DNA of 64,000 nucleotides, taken from the NCBI GenBank assembly GCA_013368315.1, contig JAACJM010000055.1, positions 186,001 to 250,000 of the forward strand, in the 5' to 3' direction. Shown here in pieces: positions 45,790 through 56,775 of the stretch (positions are counted from its first letter, which is position 1; each line of letters begins with the position of its first letter). This DNA comes from Tetrapyrgos nigripes. Lineage: Eukaryota; Basidiomycota; Agaricomycetes; Agaricales; Campanellaceae. Under the pieces are notes generated by a model, which was given only the letters and a program-made list of their open reading frames with translations, searched no databases and was not told the DNA's origin. The position numbers and the translations under genes are program-made.

Positions 45790-46690
45790 GCTAAGTATCA
45801 ATCTCCGTGGTCACGGCCCAAGCCAGCATTCCTGGTATTCATCCCTCAAAAACCGTCTGGAATTGGGCATGCTGGAGATAATTTTAATTTTTTAGACCTT
45901 CCAGCGAGTATAGACTTGGTGACGGTAAGGTCGAGTTCCAGACTCCACGCAAGGAGCAGTCTCAGCGACCTCAACGCACCCATTCCCAGATGGCCGGTCA
46001 ACAAACGTCGTGATTCCACCATGTCTACAAGCCTGGGGGTGTTCCGCGCGCGCACTTCTATGACAAGTTCCTCGAGAAGAGGGAGGACGGGGTCATTGTT
46101 TTGAGTTGCAAGGTCATTGATCGCTGAGGAACGAACGTCTAAGGTCTCGATCAAGCCTGGAAGGATGGGGCTAGGTTCAGTGGGGTCAAGTAATTCGGCG
46201 ACTATGAATTTGTTGAGAGCAGATAGGCAACGTTGCCTGGCAGAACGCCAACGATAGGACTGAGCGACAATAAGGATACGAGGGGTTTGAAGGTCCGAGT
46301 AGCACCACGGTCAATAGTGATATCGATGGAGAGAGGGTATTGCTTTGATGACCATGAATGATAGATTTCGAGTAGATGAGATGAAGCGTTGTGCGTCTTT
46401 TCAGATAAAAACTAATGAAAAGCGCGCCCAGAGAGAAGGGATGGAAAGGGAAATCACCGAACACTAAGGCTGTCATATCTTGACTTGAGTACCGTTGAGA
46501 GATTCCTTGAACTGGCCATCCTCCCTACGGAACTTGTGAAGGTCCTGGTAGCACTGGAAGATCTTGCTCATGATTCGGTGGGTGGTTTGCAGACTGGGGA
46601 AAGATAGGCCTTGGCGCATTCCACGTATTTCTACGTATCATCTCTCTTCCTCCTGAGGTCGGACAGGATAGCGTTCAAACATGCTCTGTC
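45790..46690 (-). pseudogene. Heavily degraded F-box-like group A remnant (A5)
   Basis: On the minus strand this stretch has recognisable pieces of the leucine-rich C-terminal region at 45846-46154 (LPLLEELVIEVRARNTPRLV, VDMVESRRLLTGHLGMGALR), then internal and N-terminal pieces from 46180 to 46690, including a corrupted F-box segment (KCYQDLHKF-like). Large internal deletions and stops are present. It ends abruptly where gene remnant X copy 2 begins near 46685. It is the oldest-looking member of the A series. Confidence 0.7.
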
Positions 46691-47110
46691 CTGGTGGAAT
46701 GGAATTGTTGCAGAAAGTGCTGTTCATGATGAGGATGGCGCTGAAGAATAACGTTGTTCTTGACGAGCCTTTTATGACTGCCAGTATTGGTGTTTTGGTC
46801 ATTTCGGGCATGCAAAGATGGTATCAACATGAGGCGGAGCGAGTAGGTGTAAAGGGCCGCAGCAGAGAGGGAAATGAGAGCTGAGGAGCGTCAAACCAAA
46901 CGAGCAATTCGAGTTTGTTCGGGGTGACATTGCGGAAAGCATCTGAACCGTCATTGCGGTTCCATAGCAAGTACTTCATCAAATTTGTTAGAGAACGAGC
47001 AATAGCCTAAAAAGGCAGAAGGAACAAGGGAAGACTCACCGTCATCATCAGTCAAGAGTCAAGACACTTTATCCTCCCGATGGGGTCCCGTTCTCCCCGA
47101 GACATTTCTC
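46690..47110 (-). pseudogene. Gene remnant X, copy 2
   Basis: Homologous to 42370-42717. The minus strand reads MSRGERDPIGRIKCLDS then a stop, a possible intron, then NLMKYLLWNRNDGSDAFRNV, PNKLELLVWFDAPQLSFPSL, and after a gap SAILIMNSTFCNNSIPPGQ. It is truncated at the F-box A5 debris. No domain recognised. Confidence 0.5.
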
Positions 47111-47199
47111 AAACGCATAGTGACTGCGCAAAGAATTATCAGACACCTATGGCCATTCAGCAAGGTGCGATTTTGCGGCTTTTGCTATGGGCGACGTGT

Positions 47200-48590
47200 T
47201 GAAACTTGGCGACGACTGTCAATGAGAAAGCTTTGACCGTGACGCGTCAAACCTATTCCTTCCCAGCACATAACAACTTCTTTTCTCTGTGCCCTACAAA
47301 CATTTATCATATCTCTTTTTCACGAAGGATAACGACGTTTGTGGACGGAATTTCGATCTCGGTACAAGAGTATGTAATGCCCATTCGTACATGTTTTCCC
47401 GCTCACGCACCTTCAGGAGCTTCAGCACATGAACCTGCCCCTGAATGGCCACGACCTCGACATGGTGTGAATGACCACTGGAAGTGCGGTCTGCATATTT
47501 TGACATCTATTTCCGGAGAGATGTGGAGTGTACGAGACCCATAGCCAGTCAAAACGATCCAAACCTGATCTATCTGGCTCCAGACTCTGTCAGAGTCTGA
47601 AAGAGCAAATGAAATGCTAGGGAGGAATTTGTCTTTGAAGACTAAGCTGGACCTTGAGCGGACGCGTTACGACTGAATGTGAGGCAGGATTTCCTTTGCA
47701 TAGGGAGGTTTTTGACTCACTAATAGTAGCAGGTACAACATTTGCGGGTCGAGGACCGAGCCAGCGCTATGATGGTATACCGCGTATGCTGGGGAAAGGT
47801 CTGGTGCGTTTACTTGTTCTCTGCTCCAAGTTGGTATGAATCTGACCTACAAAATATGCAGGCCTGCTTGCGATTCATGACTGACATGGAACTACATAGC
47901 CCGATTTTCGCGATACATTATCATGTCCCACTCACCCTCTTATGAGCAAGTCATGGGCTAGAATAGAGGAAAACGCCATGACCACCAGAAGGCCCGACAT
48001 AGACCAAAAGCACGGTGCCGACCGCCAGGATCCTCACTCAGCTTGGTTCGAGGTCTTCGGGTGCGCTGCATGGCTCTGATTAGGCAGATGCGGAGCGTCA
48101 TGAAATGCTCTCTCAGTGCAGCGTGTTGTCGTTGAAGCACGGACTTGAAGTAGATCAAAGGACGTTTGCTCGGACCTCTTTTCTAGCGAGGCGAAAGAAC
48201 GGTTGAAGGACAAGTGGTCCCGCCAATGTAATCCCTACCTAGGCCAATTTTGGCCCGAAGATATGGTCCTTGCGGCACTGGGCTGTCGTCCTATGCCCTT
48301 GCTCGGGAAAGGGCCAAAGAAGTTCCAAGGCCTTGCAGTTGCGTGCATTGCCTTGATCCCGTTCTGGCAATCAATTAACAGACGAAAAGAACACGTGCGG
48401 CATGCCACCGGTCTCGACACCCATCCATACCTTCTCTCCGCTCATCGTATAGCTGGTGTAGCATACGACTCGGAACTATTGTCTCGTTGAAGCCTTCAAG
48501 CTTCTGCTTCGGTTACCGCATCTCGTTGAGCAGAGCCAATGACTTGTGTTTGCTTCGTGCGAACACTGTGACTTGCGTTTGCGCTTTATT
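47200..48590 (+). other. Degenerate spacer with fragments shared with 58.7-60.6 kb
   Basis: About 1.4 kb upstream of the first cyclin-like gene. It includes the promoter-like block ending in TGACGCGTCA (47240-47249). Short stretches near 47640-47950 and 48200-48490 have counterparts upstream of the second cyclin-like gene (59540-60440), for example segments around AGGCCTTGCAG...GATCCCGTTCTGGCA. The frames are broken in both places, so I read them as debris of a gene once preceding each cyclin-like gene. Confidence 0.4.
47240..47249. promoter_or_regulatory. Palindrome TGACGCGTCA
   Basis: A perfect 10-bp palindrome containing the core ACGCGT. It is preceded by the conserved stretch GTCAATGAGAAAGCTTTG, which is also found beside the copies at 54239 and 58716. 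Confidence 0.5.
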
Positions 48591-48645
48591 TCCCTAATTG
48601 GTCTTCACCGGAGTAGGCCCGCCTTCTCATTGTCCTCATTTTCCA

Positions 48646-50276
48646 ATGCCCGTGACCCTTGTTGATTTGCTACTTGGTTCAACTACTCTTATTCTGCTAC
48701 TACCATCTCCCGTCATGGCATTTCAACAACTTCTTCACCGATTCGATACTAGTGCCAATCAAGCACTGCTAAACATAGTGAACGGGATAGAAGCTGGTAC
48801 TTCTTCCAACGAGACACACAATTTTCATCCGACGACGCAGGAATCCAACGAGGTCTCCTCGAGTTCTGACTCGATCATCGACGGGCATTTGCCTGCATCC
48901 GACAACCATTTTGCGTCATCGAGCTCAGCTCTGACCTTGGTTCACTCGTCTGCTGACGCTGGAGGCTCAGGGACTGTTCAGTTTTCTGATCCCATACTTT
49001 CTGAAGTTGGTGTTGTCGCTGGGCCAGGTAAGCTCTCATTTTCCGTGTTCTAATAATTCTACTGACTGATTCCTACTTTCTCAATCTCTAATAGCCGACA
49101 AATTTGACAAATCCTACCAAGAAGCGGTCGGGTGGCATGTTGTGGGTTTAGCAGCGTCCATGTTCATGGCTCAGAAAATGTATGGTAAACAAATCTCTCT
49201 TGGTGGGTTCTCTTCTCAACTGTATAATTTCGTCTAATTCGTCAACTTGATTTAACTTTTTTTTACAGGTGACTATAACGACTTTATACAAACCTGTCAA
49301 GCAACTATCCTTCAGAGCCTCAGCTTAGCCCGGGCCACCAACCAGCATATACTCTTGACCCTTCTCTATGTTGACCGAGTGCTACCTGACACTATCCTCG
49401 AGGTGTTCTCTCATCTCGATCTGGAAGGCAAACGTGAAGTCGAACTCGTCGCGTTCAACCAAGTCCAACTCGGTCTTCTCATGGCCAGAGTTTACATACT
49501 TTGCCTGAAGATGGCCATGGAGTTTTATGACGATGAGTGTCCTCGGGATCTACGAGTTTGGTTAGTCTATATAATATCTATTTTGCACATCCTTTTACTG
49601 AAACTTACCGGTTTACAGGCAAGACCTTCTATTCATGTATGAACCAATTATTCACAAGAGCGTTCGTCAGCTCGAGCTCCTCTTCGACGACAACCTCTGG
49701 ATTCGCAACGACCGCTGGCTGGGGTGGTTAACCTACATTCGTGGATTTCTCGGTCACCCTTACGCCAAGTATCATCCCCGGGCCTTCCAGTATTTTGACG
49801 CCATCTTGTGTGGCTGCCTACACCGTTTAGGACCAAACGCTTCCGTTTCTGCATCCTGTACCGATAGGTTCATTTGGCGTATCGACATCCATACTCCGCT
49901 CCGATACAAACAGCAAGAACGTTTGTTGCTCTTCTTGACCTGTGGTCTACCAGCCCCGGATTCCAAAGGTTTACCACAGTACACTCTGGACTGCGCAGGA
50001 TACGGTGCTGGGGTGGTTGTAGGAATCGATGTACCTGATGATATGGAGTGGGTTGAGCAGGAGTTGTCTCCAGATGAAGAGCCCCAGAGTGATTTTGTAG
50101 ACGAATCACACAGGGTGATGTACGAGGCTGAGGACGTGGAAGAGGACGAAGATGATCTTTACTGGGAGAGCGAATCAGACGAAGAAGAGGAAGACTCTGA
50201 AGACGACGACGTCTTTTTCGAGCCTCTTAACGAGGTTCATATCCCTCAGCTCCTTGCGGGAAGCTCGTGTGCCTAA
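48646..50276 (+). CDS. Acidic-tailed protein with probable cyclin-like fold, paralogue 1
   Basis: Four exons: start to 49027, 49095-49202, 49269-49560 and 49619-50276. Start codons at 48646 or 48715 (MAFQQLLHRFDTSANQALLN) are both possible. A Ser-rich N-terminus precedes a helical region: WHVVGLAASMFMAQKMYG, then LLTLLYVDRVLPD, VQLGLLMARVYILCLKMAME, then VRQLELLFDDNLWIRNDRWL. That helix spacing resembles the cyclin box of Pcl-type cyclins (FVxxLL..ALxYIxRL..LxASKFLDD..LNxLExxFLxxLxxxLxV). The C-terminus is a strongly acidic tail (EDVEEDEDDLYWESESDEEE and more). The paralogue at 60677-62237 has the same introns. The cyclin assignment is inference; no CDK-binding signature is certain. Confidence 0.65.
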
Positions 50277-50623
50277 TCCATGAGCTCGTTGTCAACGGTT
50301 GCTACATTTTAGGGGTAGCAGTGGTGGTGTATATGGATGTCATAATTTCAACATATGTCATCATCCTGGGGGTGTCTGTGCTAGAGGTAGAGTAAGTCAT
50401 TTATTCGGGATAGAGCTCTAGAGTCTATTGATGTCTATGCAATATGCCTTTCAGTATTTCTCAACTCATTTGTATCAGTACATACACAAGTCAAACATGT
50501 AGAGTAGCCCAATATGTAGTTCACATTTAATTTCTGTAATAATCTATGTTACATGCTTTCAACGGACGCTTCAAACATATTACTCTCAAGTCAACAAAGC
50601 CTTTCCCTATCAACTGCTTGGCT
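50277..50623. other. Spacer with the F-box B downstream block
   Basis: Between the converging cyclin-like gene and F-box B1. Positions 50380-50590 carry the block also found at 110-275 (inverted), 54256-54465 and 56590-56740. No gene. Confidence 0.65.
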
Positions 50624-52270
50624 TCAGACCCAGCGTTCGCTATCCTCATCCCTCAGGCACCGTCTAGACGTACGGGTGCTCGCAATAATTTCCACCCCCG
50701 GCCAGGCTTCCAGCGGCTGTAGAAGTGGCAAGGTGAAGTCCTTGGCATCATTACTCCACTGTAAGAAAAGTCGCACTGACTTCAAAGCACCCAGACTCCC
50801 TCCAGCCAGCATCCCTCGCGATTCGAGCATGTCTACAAACCGAGAAGTTGGAAAATTATCCGCGCGGCCTTCCATGGCAAGCCGACGGAGAAGGGGTAGG
50901 GCAGGTTTGCTTTCTCCAGCTTGTCTGTCTACCTCCACAGGACTCGGAGAGATACGCAGGGCCGCGATCAACGTTGCCATGACAGGTGGACCCTGGTTGG
51001 TCGAATAAAGGCATTCTTCTAGGATGAGCTCGATCAAGGTCGGTATGTGATGCAACATGCCACAAGCAAGTTGTACCGTCGATTTTTGGAGGTTTTCCAG
51101 CCTTAGGATAGATATGGAACACTGGGACCGGGAAATGAAGGCAGAAAATGTGGCAGTGTCCGAACCGGGCGGCTCGAAGGGGTGTAGTTCAAGTGATAAT
51201 TTGCGCAAGCTGGGGAGTGTGGAGACAGAGAAGAGCTCGCAGAAGTCACACCAATTGACAAACCATAGACACAAGCTTTCTAGCTTGCTCAGATAAAGAC
51301 TGCTTGTGAATACGGCTGGTTCATGAGGTGAGTAATCGCTGAAGCCCAATTCTAGGGAACAGAGGGCAGGACATTTCTGGGCCAACTCCCACACATATTT
51401 GGGAAGGCCAACATCGCCAGTGCTAAGTTCAAGCGCACGAAGAAATTGGATTTGGTCCCAGGGTAAGTTTGAAAGGAGAAATCTGGGTATGCCCACCAGG
51501 GAGACTGTCCGAAGAGCACGTGCGCCAGCGAATGCATTGAGAGAGTCAGCATCTTCGTACTGCATTTCGAGGGATTGCAGAAGAGGAAGGTCCAGCTGCA
51601 TATTCAAGCCCGGACATCTGCCGTCACAATTCGCAAAAAACCAGCGATGGGAATGGGCTGAAAGCAGGCGTATAATGATATTGGAGTTCGGCCCATCTCC
51701 GTTGACAACAACATCAAAGGTGAGAGGGTGTTGTTTTGACCTTGAGAGATAGATTTCGAGTAGATGGGATAGAGAGCCGCACTTTCCCCTTATCCGCAAC
51801 GAAAAGCGCGACCAGAGTTGGGGAGTAGCAAGGGTGATAGTGTGCCATAGCTTGCACACCGAACTGAGCACCAAGGCTGTCATAGCTGGACTTGAGTAGA
51901 GAGGCCTGGTGAGAGGCCCCCTGAACTGACGATCCTCCCTATCAGACATATGGAGGTCCTGATAGTTTAGAAAGATTTCGCCCATAATTTCCGTAGGCAG
52001 TCTGCGAATGGGGGAAAGATAGGATTTGCAGTGATCCACATAACGCTCCAACTCCTCTTTTTTCTTGCTGAGATCCAGTAGAACGTTCTCTACACTTTGT
52101 ATGTCTTTCTCGTAGTCAGAAAGATCCTGCTCGGCATTCGAAATGAGTTTGGAGAGCTGGCTGGATTCTGAGGATGTGGGAGAGCCCGGTGAGCGAATAC
52201 GGTCTCGTGAACACTGTAGGTCGATGTCTTGGACGCGTGGTTGGAACGATGGAAATGTTTGCAAAAGCAT
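50624..52270 (-). CDS. F-box-like protein, group B (B1)
   Basis: An intact frame of about 548 residues starting at 52270 (MLLQTFPSFQPRVQDIDLQC). This is the same start context as B3, although the frame stays open upstream to 52534. Coiled coil: LSDYEKDIQSVENVLLDLSK, KKEELERYVDHC. F-box-like: LSPIRRLPTEIMGEIFLNYQ, with LSSVCKLWHTITLATPQLWS. The C-terminal 380 residues are leucine-rich. It differs from group A at many positions but is colinear. Predicted SCF substrate receptor. It is followed on the minus strand by the group B downstream block. Confidence 0.82.
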   Translation of the reverse strand: MLLQTFPSFQPRVQDIDLQCSRDRIRSPGSPTSSESSQLSKLISNAEQDLSDYEKDIQSVENVLLDLSKKKEELERYVDHCKSYLSPIRRLPTEIMGEIFLNYQDLHMSDREDRQFRGPLTRPLYSSPAMTALVLSSVCKLWHTITLATPQLWSRFSLRIRGKCGSLSHLLEIYLSRSKQHPLTFDVVVNGDGPNSNIIIRLLSAHSHRWFFANCDGRCPGLNMQLDLPLLQSLEMQYEDADSLNAFAGARALRTVSLVGIPRFLLSNLPWDQIQFLRALELSTGDVGLPKYVWELAQKCPALCSLELGFSDYSPHEPAVFTSSLYLSKLESLCLWFVNWCDFCELFSVSTLPSLRKLSLELHPFEPPGSDTATFSAFISRSQCSISILRLENLQKSTVQLACGMLHHIPTLIELILEECLYSTNQGPPVMATLIAALRISPSPVEVDRQAGESKPALPLLRRLAMEGRADNFPTSRFVDMLESRGMLAGGSLGALKSVRLFLQWSNDAKDFTLPLLQPLEAWPGVEIIASTRTSRRCLRDEDSERWV

Positions 52271-52540
52271 TATTTCCTGAGTTCTCCTGCCCGTAGAGTG
52301 TCTTCTTAAGTGGGTTTTGGCAAGATAGCCTGACGAAGGAACACGGATACCCACCTGTCGCCCATTGCGCAAACGCCAATTCTGAGTAATCTCTTTCAGC
52401 GGTAGTAGTAGATTAGGAACAGGTCCTGTGTCGAGTTCATGAATAGTTGGCACAAAATAATAGGAAGGTCTCACCTGTCTCCAAAGTTCCTGACAGATTG
52501 TGGTAGAAGATGAGAAAGGTCGGCGCGTCAACAATGATCT
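52271..52540 (-). other. Conserved upstream region of F-box B1
   Basis: Shared with upstream regions of B2 (56273-56530) and B3 (58430-58660). It reads in one frame IHELDTGPVPNLLLPLKEIT in B1 and B2, but B3 is not equally open. Intron-like GT-AG borders occur. It could be a coding 5' extension or a spliced 5' UTR. A GGCGCGTCA element marks its far end. Confidence 0.45.
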
Positions 52541-52859
52541 TGTCTATGGATAAATTTGCAAGTCCCAATAAATTTAATCCTGAACTCGGATAATTGATAG
52601 CGAAATCCGAAGGTGGGCGGGAATTGTGGGGTTTTCAGTCTACTGCAGGATACGGACCCTCGTGTATGTAGATTCATCTTGCTGCAGAAAACCTCGCTTA
52701 GCCGGACCTCCAGGTGATTGTTTAGTGGTTTTGGCCAATCATTACTTACATATGCGACTCGAACTGCAAATAAGGAATTCAAAAGCACGTAGATATATGG
52801 GTGTACACAGAAAGACTCAGACTACAGAGAGGCAGCTTGCTTGCATTCAGGCACTAATA

Positions 52860-53460
52860 CGGTTTCAGTACTACAAGGTAGTTCAAACAACTCCACGTAC
52901 TTTCGCTATAATCATGCCTCAATGGCCAGATACACTCGTGCTCGTGATAATCTCCATTCCCGCCCAGGCCTCCAGCAGTCGTAGAAATGGCACCCATTGT
53001 AAGCAAAGCCGTCGACTTCAAAGCATCCAGACACTCCGGCCTGCATCCCTCGCAACTCGACCATGTCCACAAACTGAGAGGCCTCAGCGAGTTGCGTTGA
53101 CCTCCATGATGAGTCGATGGAGAAGTGGTAGGACATGTTTATTTTCTTGTCGTCAGGCCAAATTTTCCGCCAGATAACGAGCAGTGCGAAATGTAAGAGT
53201 TTCCATTAATGCCGCCATGATCAATAGAACATGGTCCTTAGACGAATGGTGAGAGATTTCTTCCTCGAGGGTGAGCACTGTCGAGGTGGGAATGTGGTGC
53301 AGCATGTTACAGACCAATGCCAACCCATCATCGCGGCTCGGGACAGATATGGAACACTGTGAGTTCGAAATGAAGGATGGAAATACAGCAGCATTTGGAG
53401 TAGACTTGTTTTCACTCGGATGGGCGACGCGTCAAGAGGCGCGAAAGTTGTCGAAGAGAC
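52860..53460 (-). pseudogene. F-box-like group B remnant
   Basis: The minus strand from 53460 to 52900 contains broken pieces of the leucine-rich C-terminal half of a group B gene: FISNSQCSISV, then CNMLHHIPTSTVLTLEEEIS, and further on the VDMVELRGMQAG segment. Frames change several times and the N-terminal half is absent. It lies between B1 and the small gene relic. Confidence 0.65.
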
Positions 53461-53839
53461 CTTTTTTTTTGGAGGTGCGTTTCTGCTCTACGCAGAGGCC
53501 ATGTTGCTCAACGACAAATTGTCAAAGAGACCTGCTCAGAAAGTTTTATGTCGGTTAAAAAATACAGAGAGACACTGGCTTTCATACGCACATTTACCCC
53601 TGGAAGTCATCGTTGTCTCCGCCACAGCGAAGAAAAAAAGAGGAGCAACACCTGACACGACGTCTTTCCCTTACCGACTCTCAGACTCAGTTACTACGTG
53701 CAAAGCAGACTGTAGAGAAATTCAGCAGAAGCAACGGACAGAAAGCAGCATTTACCACGTACCTCGAACGCTCTCATCTTCACTACGCTCCAAGTATCTT
53801 CACCGCTGGCTGGAGAAGTAATACTCTTAGGTTCCTCGT

Positions 53840-54056
53840 CCTAACTCGGAATAGATGATTGCTGAAATGATAAGCAAAAGAAGAGGCTGAAGCTAGACTT
53901 CTAAACGTACCTGCTCGTCATCTTCATCAGGCTCTCAGGCTCAGATACAGAGCTATGGTCATCACGTTTTGAGTCACCAAGACGCTCCAAAACTCTTCCG
54001 CTCTCTAGCCAGTCCTCGACGAAGGAGACGCGTCGCAGACGGAACTTGGTGTTCAT
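53840..54056 (-). CDS. 5' part of a small gene of unknown function
   Basis: From 54056 the frame reads MNTKFRLRRVSFVEDWLESG, then RVLERLGDSKRDDHSSVSEP and ESLMKMTS, up to a GT donor at 53910/53911. A candidate intron ends with ttcag near 53860, then NHLFRVRTRN. Downstream frames soon close (TAG), so the gene may be truncated by the rearrangement. The left-flank homologue at 463-594 has lost this start codon. No domain recognised. The promoter-like block with TGACGCGTCA lies about 180 bases upstream. Confidence 0.4.
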
Positions 54057-54238
54057 GGCAGTGACTTGGAGTCTTCGATGGAAAAGGTGAGCCGTGTAGC
54101 AAACAGATCAACGTTGAGGGTCGCCAGATGCAATTATTTCAGCTTGCAGATGGGTAGATAGACCGGTTTGGTATTTTGCCTGTTGACGTCATGGTGGTCA
54201 ATGAGAAAGCTTGGTCGCCGCTGTTGCTACTTTGGTTT

Positions 54239-54248
54239 TGACGCGTCA
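54239..54248. promoter_or_regulatory. Palindrome TGACGCGTCA
   Basis: A perfect palindrome. On its left lies GGTCAATGAGAAAGCTTGG, shared with 47218-47250 and 58680-58725. On its right the F-box B downstream block begins. Confidence 0.5.
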
Positions 54249-54526
54249 AATGGCTACTAGAGGTAGAGTAAAAATCATTTATTCCAGGATAAATCCCTAG
54301 AGTCTAGGATGTCTATGCAATTATGCCTTTCAGTATTTCTCAATCCATTTGTATCGGTACATACACAAGTCAAACACGATGAGTAGTGATAGCCCAATAT
54401 GTAGTTCACATTTTTCTCATAATCTATGTTACATGCTGTTCAACGCGGACGCTTCAATCATTACTCTCGAGTCCACAAAGCCTTTCCCTACTCATTACTT
54501 GGCATCAGACCCAGCGTTCGCTATCT

Positions 54527-56272
54527 TCATCTATGTGTGCTAGTGATGATCTCCAGTCCGGGCCAGGTCTCCAGTGGTTGTGGAAGTGGCAAGTTCTTGG
54601 CATAACCACCCCACTGTAAGAGAAGTTTCACCGAGTTCAAAGCACCTAGGCAACCTTCGGCCAGCATCCCTCGCGACTCGAGCATGTCTACAAACTGAGA
54701 AGTTGGAAAATTATCCGCGCAAACTTCCATGACGAGTCGACGGAGAAGTGGTATGGCGGGTTTGCTTTCTCCAGCCTGTCTGTCTACCTCCACAGGACTC
54801 GGAGAGATACGCAGGGCCGCGATTAATGGTGCCATGACAGGTGGATCATGGTACCTCGAGTCATAGTAGGCCTCTTCTACGATGAGCTCGGTCAAGGTCG
54901 GTATATGGTGCAACATGCCACAAGCAATTTGTGCCGTGGATGTGCGGAGGTCTGTGAGCCTCAGGGCAGATATAGAACACTTGGACCGGGAAATGAAGGA
55001 AGAAAATGCGGCAATGTCCGGAGTAGGTCCGGAGTAGTTGGTTAGGGAGAATGATAATTTGCGCAAGCTGGGAAGCGTGGAGATAGAGAAGAGCTCGCAG
55101 ACGTTGTACCACTTGACGAAGTGTAGGCACAAACTTTCTAGCTTGCTCAGGTGAATACTGCCTGTGAATCCGGCTGTTCCATGAGGTGGGTAGTCGTAGA
55201 AGCCCAATTCCAGGGAACGAAGGGCACGGCATTTCTGGGCCAACTCCCACACATATTTGGGAAGGCCAGCATCGAGCTCAAGTCTGTGCGCACGAAGAAA
55301 ATGGACTTGGTCCCAGTGTAAGTTTGAATGGAGAAATCTGGATATGCCCACCACGGAGACTGTCCGAAGAGTACGTGCGCCAGCAAATGCATTGAGAGAC
55401 TCAGCACCTGCGTATATCATTTCGAGGGATTGCAGAAGAGGAAGGTCCGTCTGCATATTCAAGCCCAGACATTCGCGAAGAAGACTCGCAAAAAGCCAAC
55501 GATGGGAATGGGCAGAGAGCAGGCGCATAATGTTCTTGGAGATCGGCCCTTCTCCGTTAACAGCAACATCAAAAGCGAGAGGGTGTTGTTTTGACCTTGA
55601 GAGATAGATTTCGAGTAGATGGGATAGAGAGCCGCACTTTTCGCTTATTCTCAACGAAAAGCGCGACCAGAGTTGGGGAGTAGCAAGGGTGATAGTGTGC
55701 CATAGTTTGCACACTGAACTGAGCACCAAGGTTGTCATAGCTGGACTAGTACTTGAGTACAAAGGTCTGGTGAGAGGCTCCCTGAACTGACGATCGTTCC
55801 TGGCAGACCTATGGAGGTCCTGATAGTATAGAAAGATTTCGCCCATAATTTCCGTGGGCAGTCTGCGAATGGGGGAAAGATAGGCTTTGCAGTGATCCAC
55901 ATAACGCCCCAACTCCTCTTTTTTCTTGCTGAGATCCAACAGAGCGTTCTGTAGACTTTGTATGTCTTTCTCGTAGTCAGAACGATCCTGCCCGGCATTC
56001 GAAATGAGTTTGGAGAGCTGGCTAGATTCCGAGGATGTGGGAGATCCTGGTGAGCGAATACGGTCTCGTGAAGGCTGTAGGAGAACGTTCTTCAGATTGC
56101 GTATGTCTTTCCCGTAGTCAGAAAGATCCTGCCTGGCATCCGAAATGAGTTTGGAGAGCTGGCTGGACTCTGAGGATGTGGGAGAGCCTGATGAGCGAAT
56201 ACGGTCTCGTGAAGATTGTAGGTCGATGTCCTGGACGCGTGGCTGGAACGACGGAAGTCTTTGCCAAAGCAT
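54527..56272 (-). CDS. F-box-like protein, group B (B2), with duplicated coiled coil and altered C-terminus
   Basis: It starts at 56272 (MLWQRLPSFQPRVQDIDLQS). The N-terminal segment beginning RDRIRSSGSPTSSESSQLSK is repeated once in tandem: the first copy ends YGKDIRNLKNVLLQ and the second YEKDIQSLQNALLDLSKKK. This adds about 45 residues before the F-box-like LSPIRRLPTEIMGEIFLYYQ. The leucine-rich region is open to LETWPGLEIITSTHR, where it stops. Compared with B1 and B3, a short deletion near 54530 changes the frame, so the last 12-15 residues are lost. Probably still translated; whether it is functional is unclear. Confidence 0.78.
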   Translation of the reverse strand: MLWQRLPSFQPRVQDIDLQSSRDRIRSSGSPTSSESSQLSKLISDARQDLSDYGKDIRNLKNVLLQPSRDRIRSPGSPTSSESSQLSKLISNAGQDRSDYEKDIQSLQNALLDLSKKKEELGRYVDHCKAYLSPIRRLPTEIMGEIFLYYQDLHRSARNDRQFREPLTRPLYSSTSPAMTTLVLSSVCKLWHTITLATPQLWSRFSLRISEKCGSLSHLLEIYLSRSKQHPLAFDVAVNGEGPISKNIMRLLSAHSHRWLFASLLRECLGLNMQTDLPLLQSLEMIYAGAESLNAFAGARTLRTVSVVGISRFLHSNLHWDQVHFLRAHRLELDAGLPKYVWELAQKCRALRSLELGFYDYPPHGTAGFTGSIHLSKLESLCLHFVKWYNVCELFSISTLPSLRKLSFSLTNYSGPTPDIAAFSSFISRSKCSISALRLTDLRTSTAQIACGMLHHIPTLTELIVEEAYYDSRYHDPPVMAPLIAALRISPSPVEVDRQAGESKPAIPLLRRLVMEVCADNFPTSQFVDMLESRGMLAEGCLGALNSVKLLLQWGGYAKNLPLPQPLETWPGLEIITSTHR

Positions 56273-56775
56273 TAGTTCCTGAGTTCTCCTGCCCGTAGAG
56301 TGTCTTCTTAAGCGGGTTAGCGAGATAGCCTGACGAAGGAACACGGATACGCACCTGTCGCCCATTGCGCAAACGGTAATTCAGAGTAATCTCTTTCAGC
56401 GGTAGTAGTAGATTAGGAACAGGTCCTGTGTCGAGTTCATGAATAGTTAACACAAGATAATAGCAAGGACTCACCTATCTCTAAAGTTCCAGATAGATTG
56501 TTGTAGAAGATGATAAAGGTCGGCGCGTCAGTTTGACTCAGACTTGTCGATGCCATGATGGGTGAGTTTCCAAGGTACTTATCTAATCCTGCAGAGCTCT
56601 AGAATCTACAATTCAGTATTTCTCAATCCACCTGTATCTGTACATAAGTCAAACATGTAGAGTAGTGGTAGCCCAAGATGTAGTTCAAATTTTTATCATA
56701 ATCTATGGTACATGCTTTCAACGAATGCTTCAACCACTACTCTCGAGTCCACAATTTCCTATCAACTGCCTGGCA
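56273..56775. other. Upstream region of B2 and downstream block of B3
   Basis: 56273-56530 matches the upstream region of B1. 56590-56740 is a copy of the group B downstream block belonging to B3. No independent gene. Confidence 0.55.

Noticed and set aside
52271..52534. In-frame N-terminal extension of F-box B1 (88 more residues)
   Set aside because: The comparable upstream frames in B2 and B3 differ and contain intron-like borders; the shared MLLQ/MLWQ start is the better choice.
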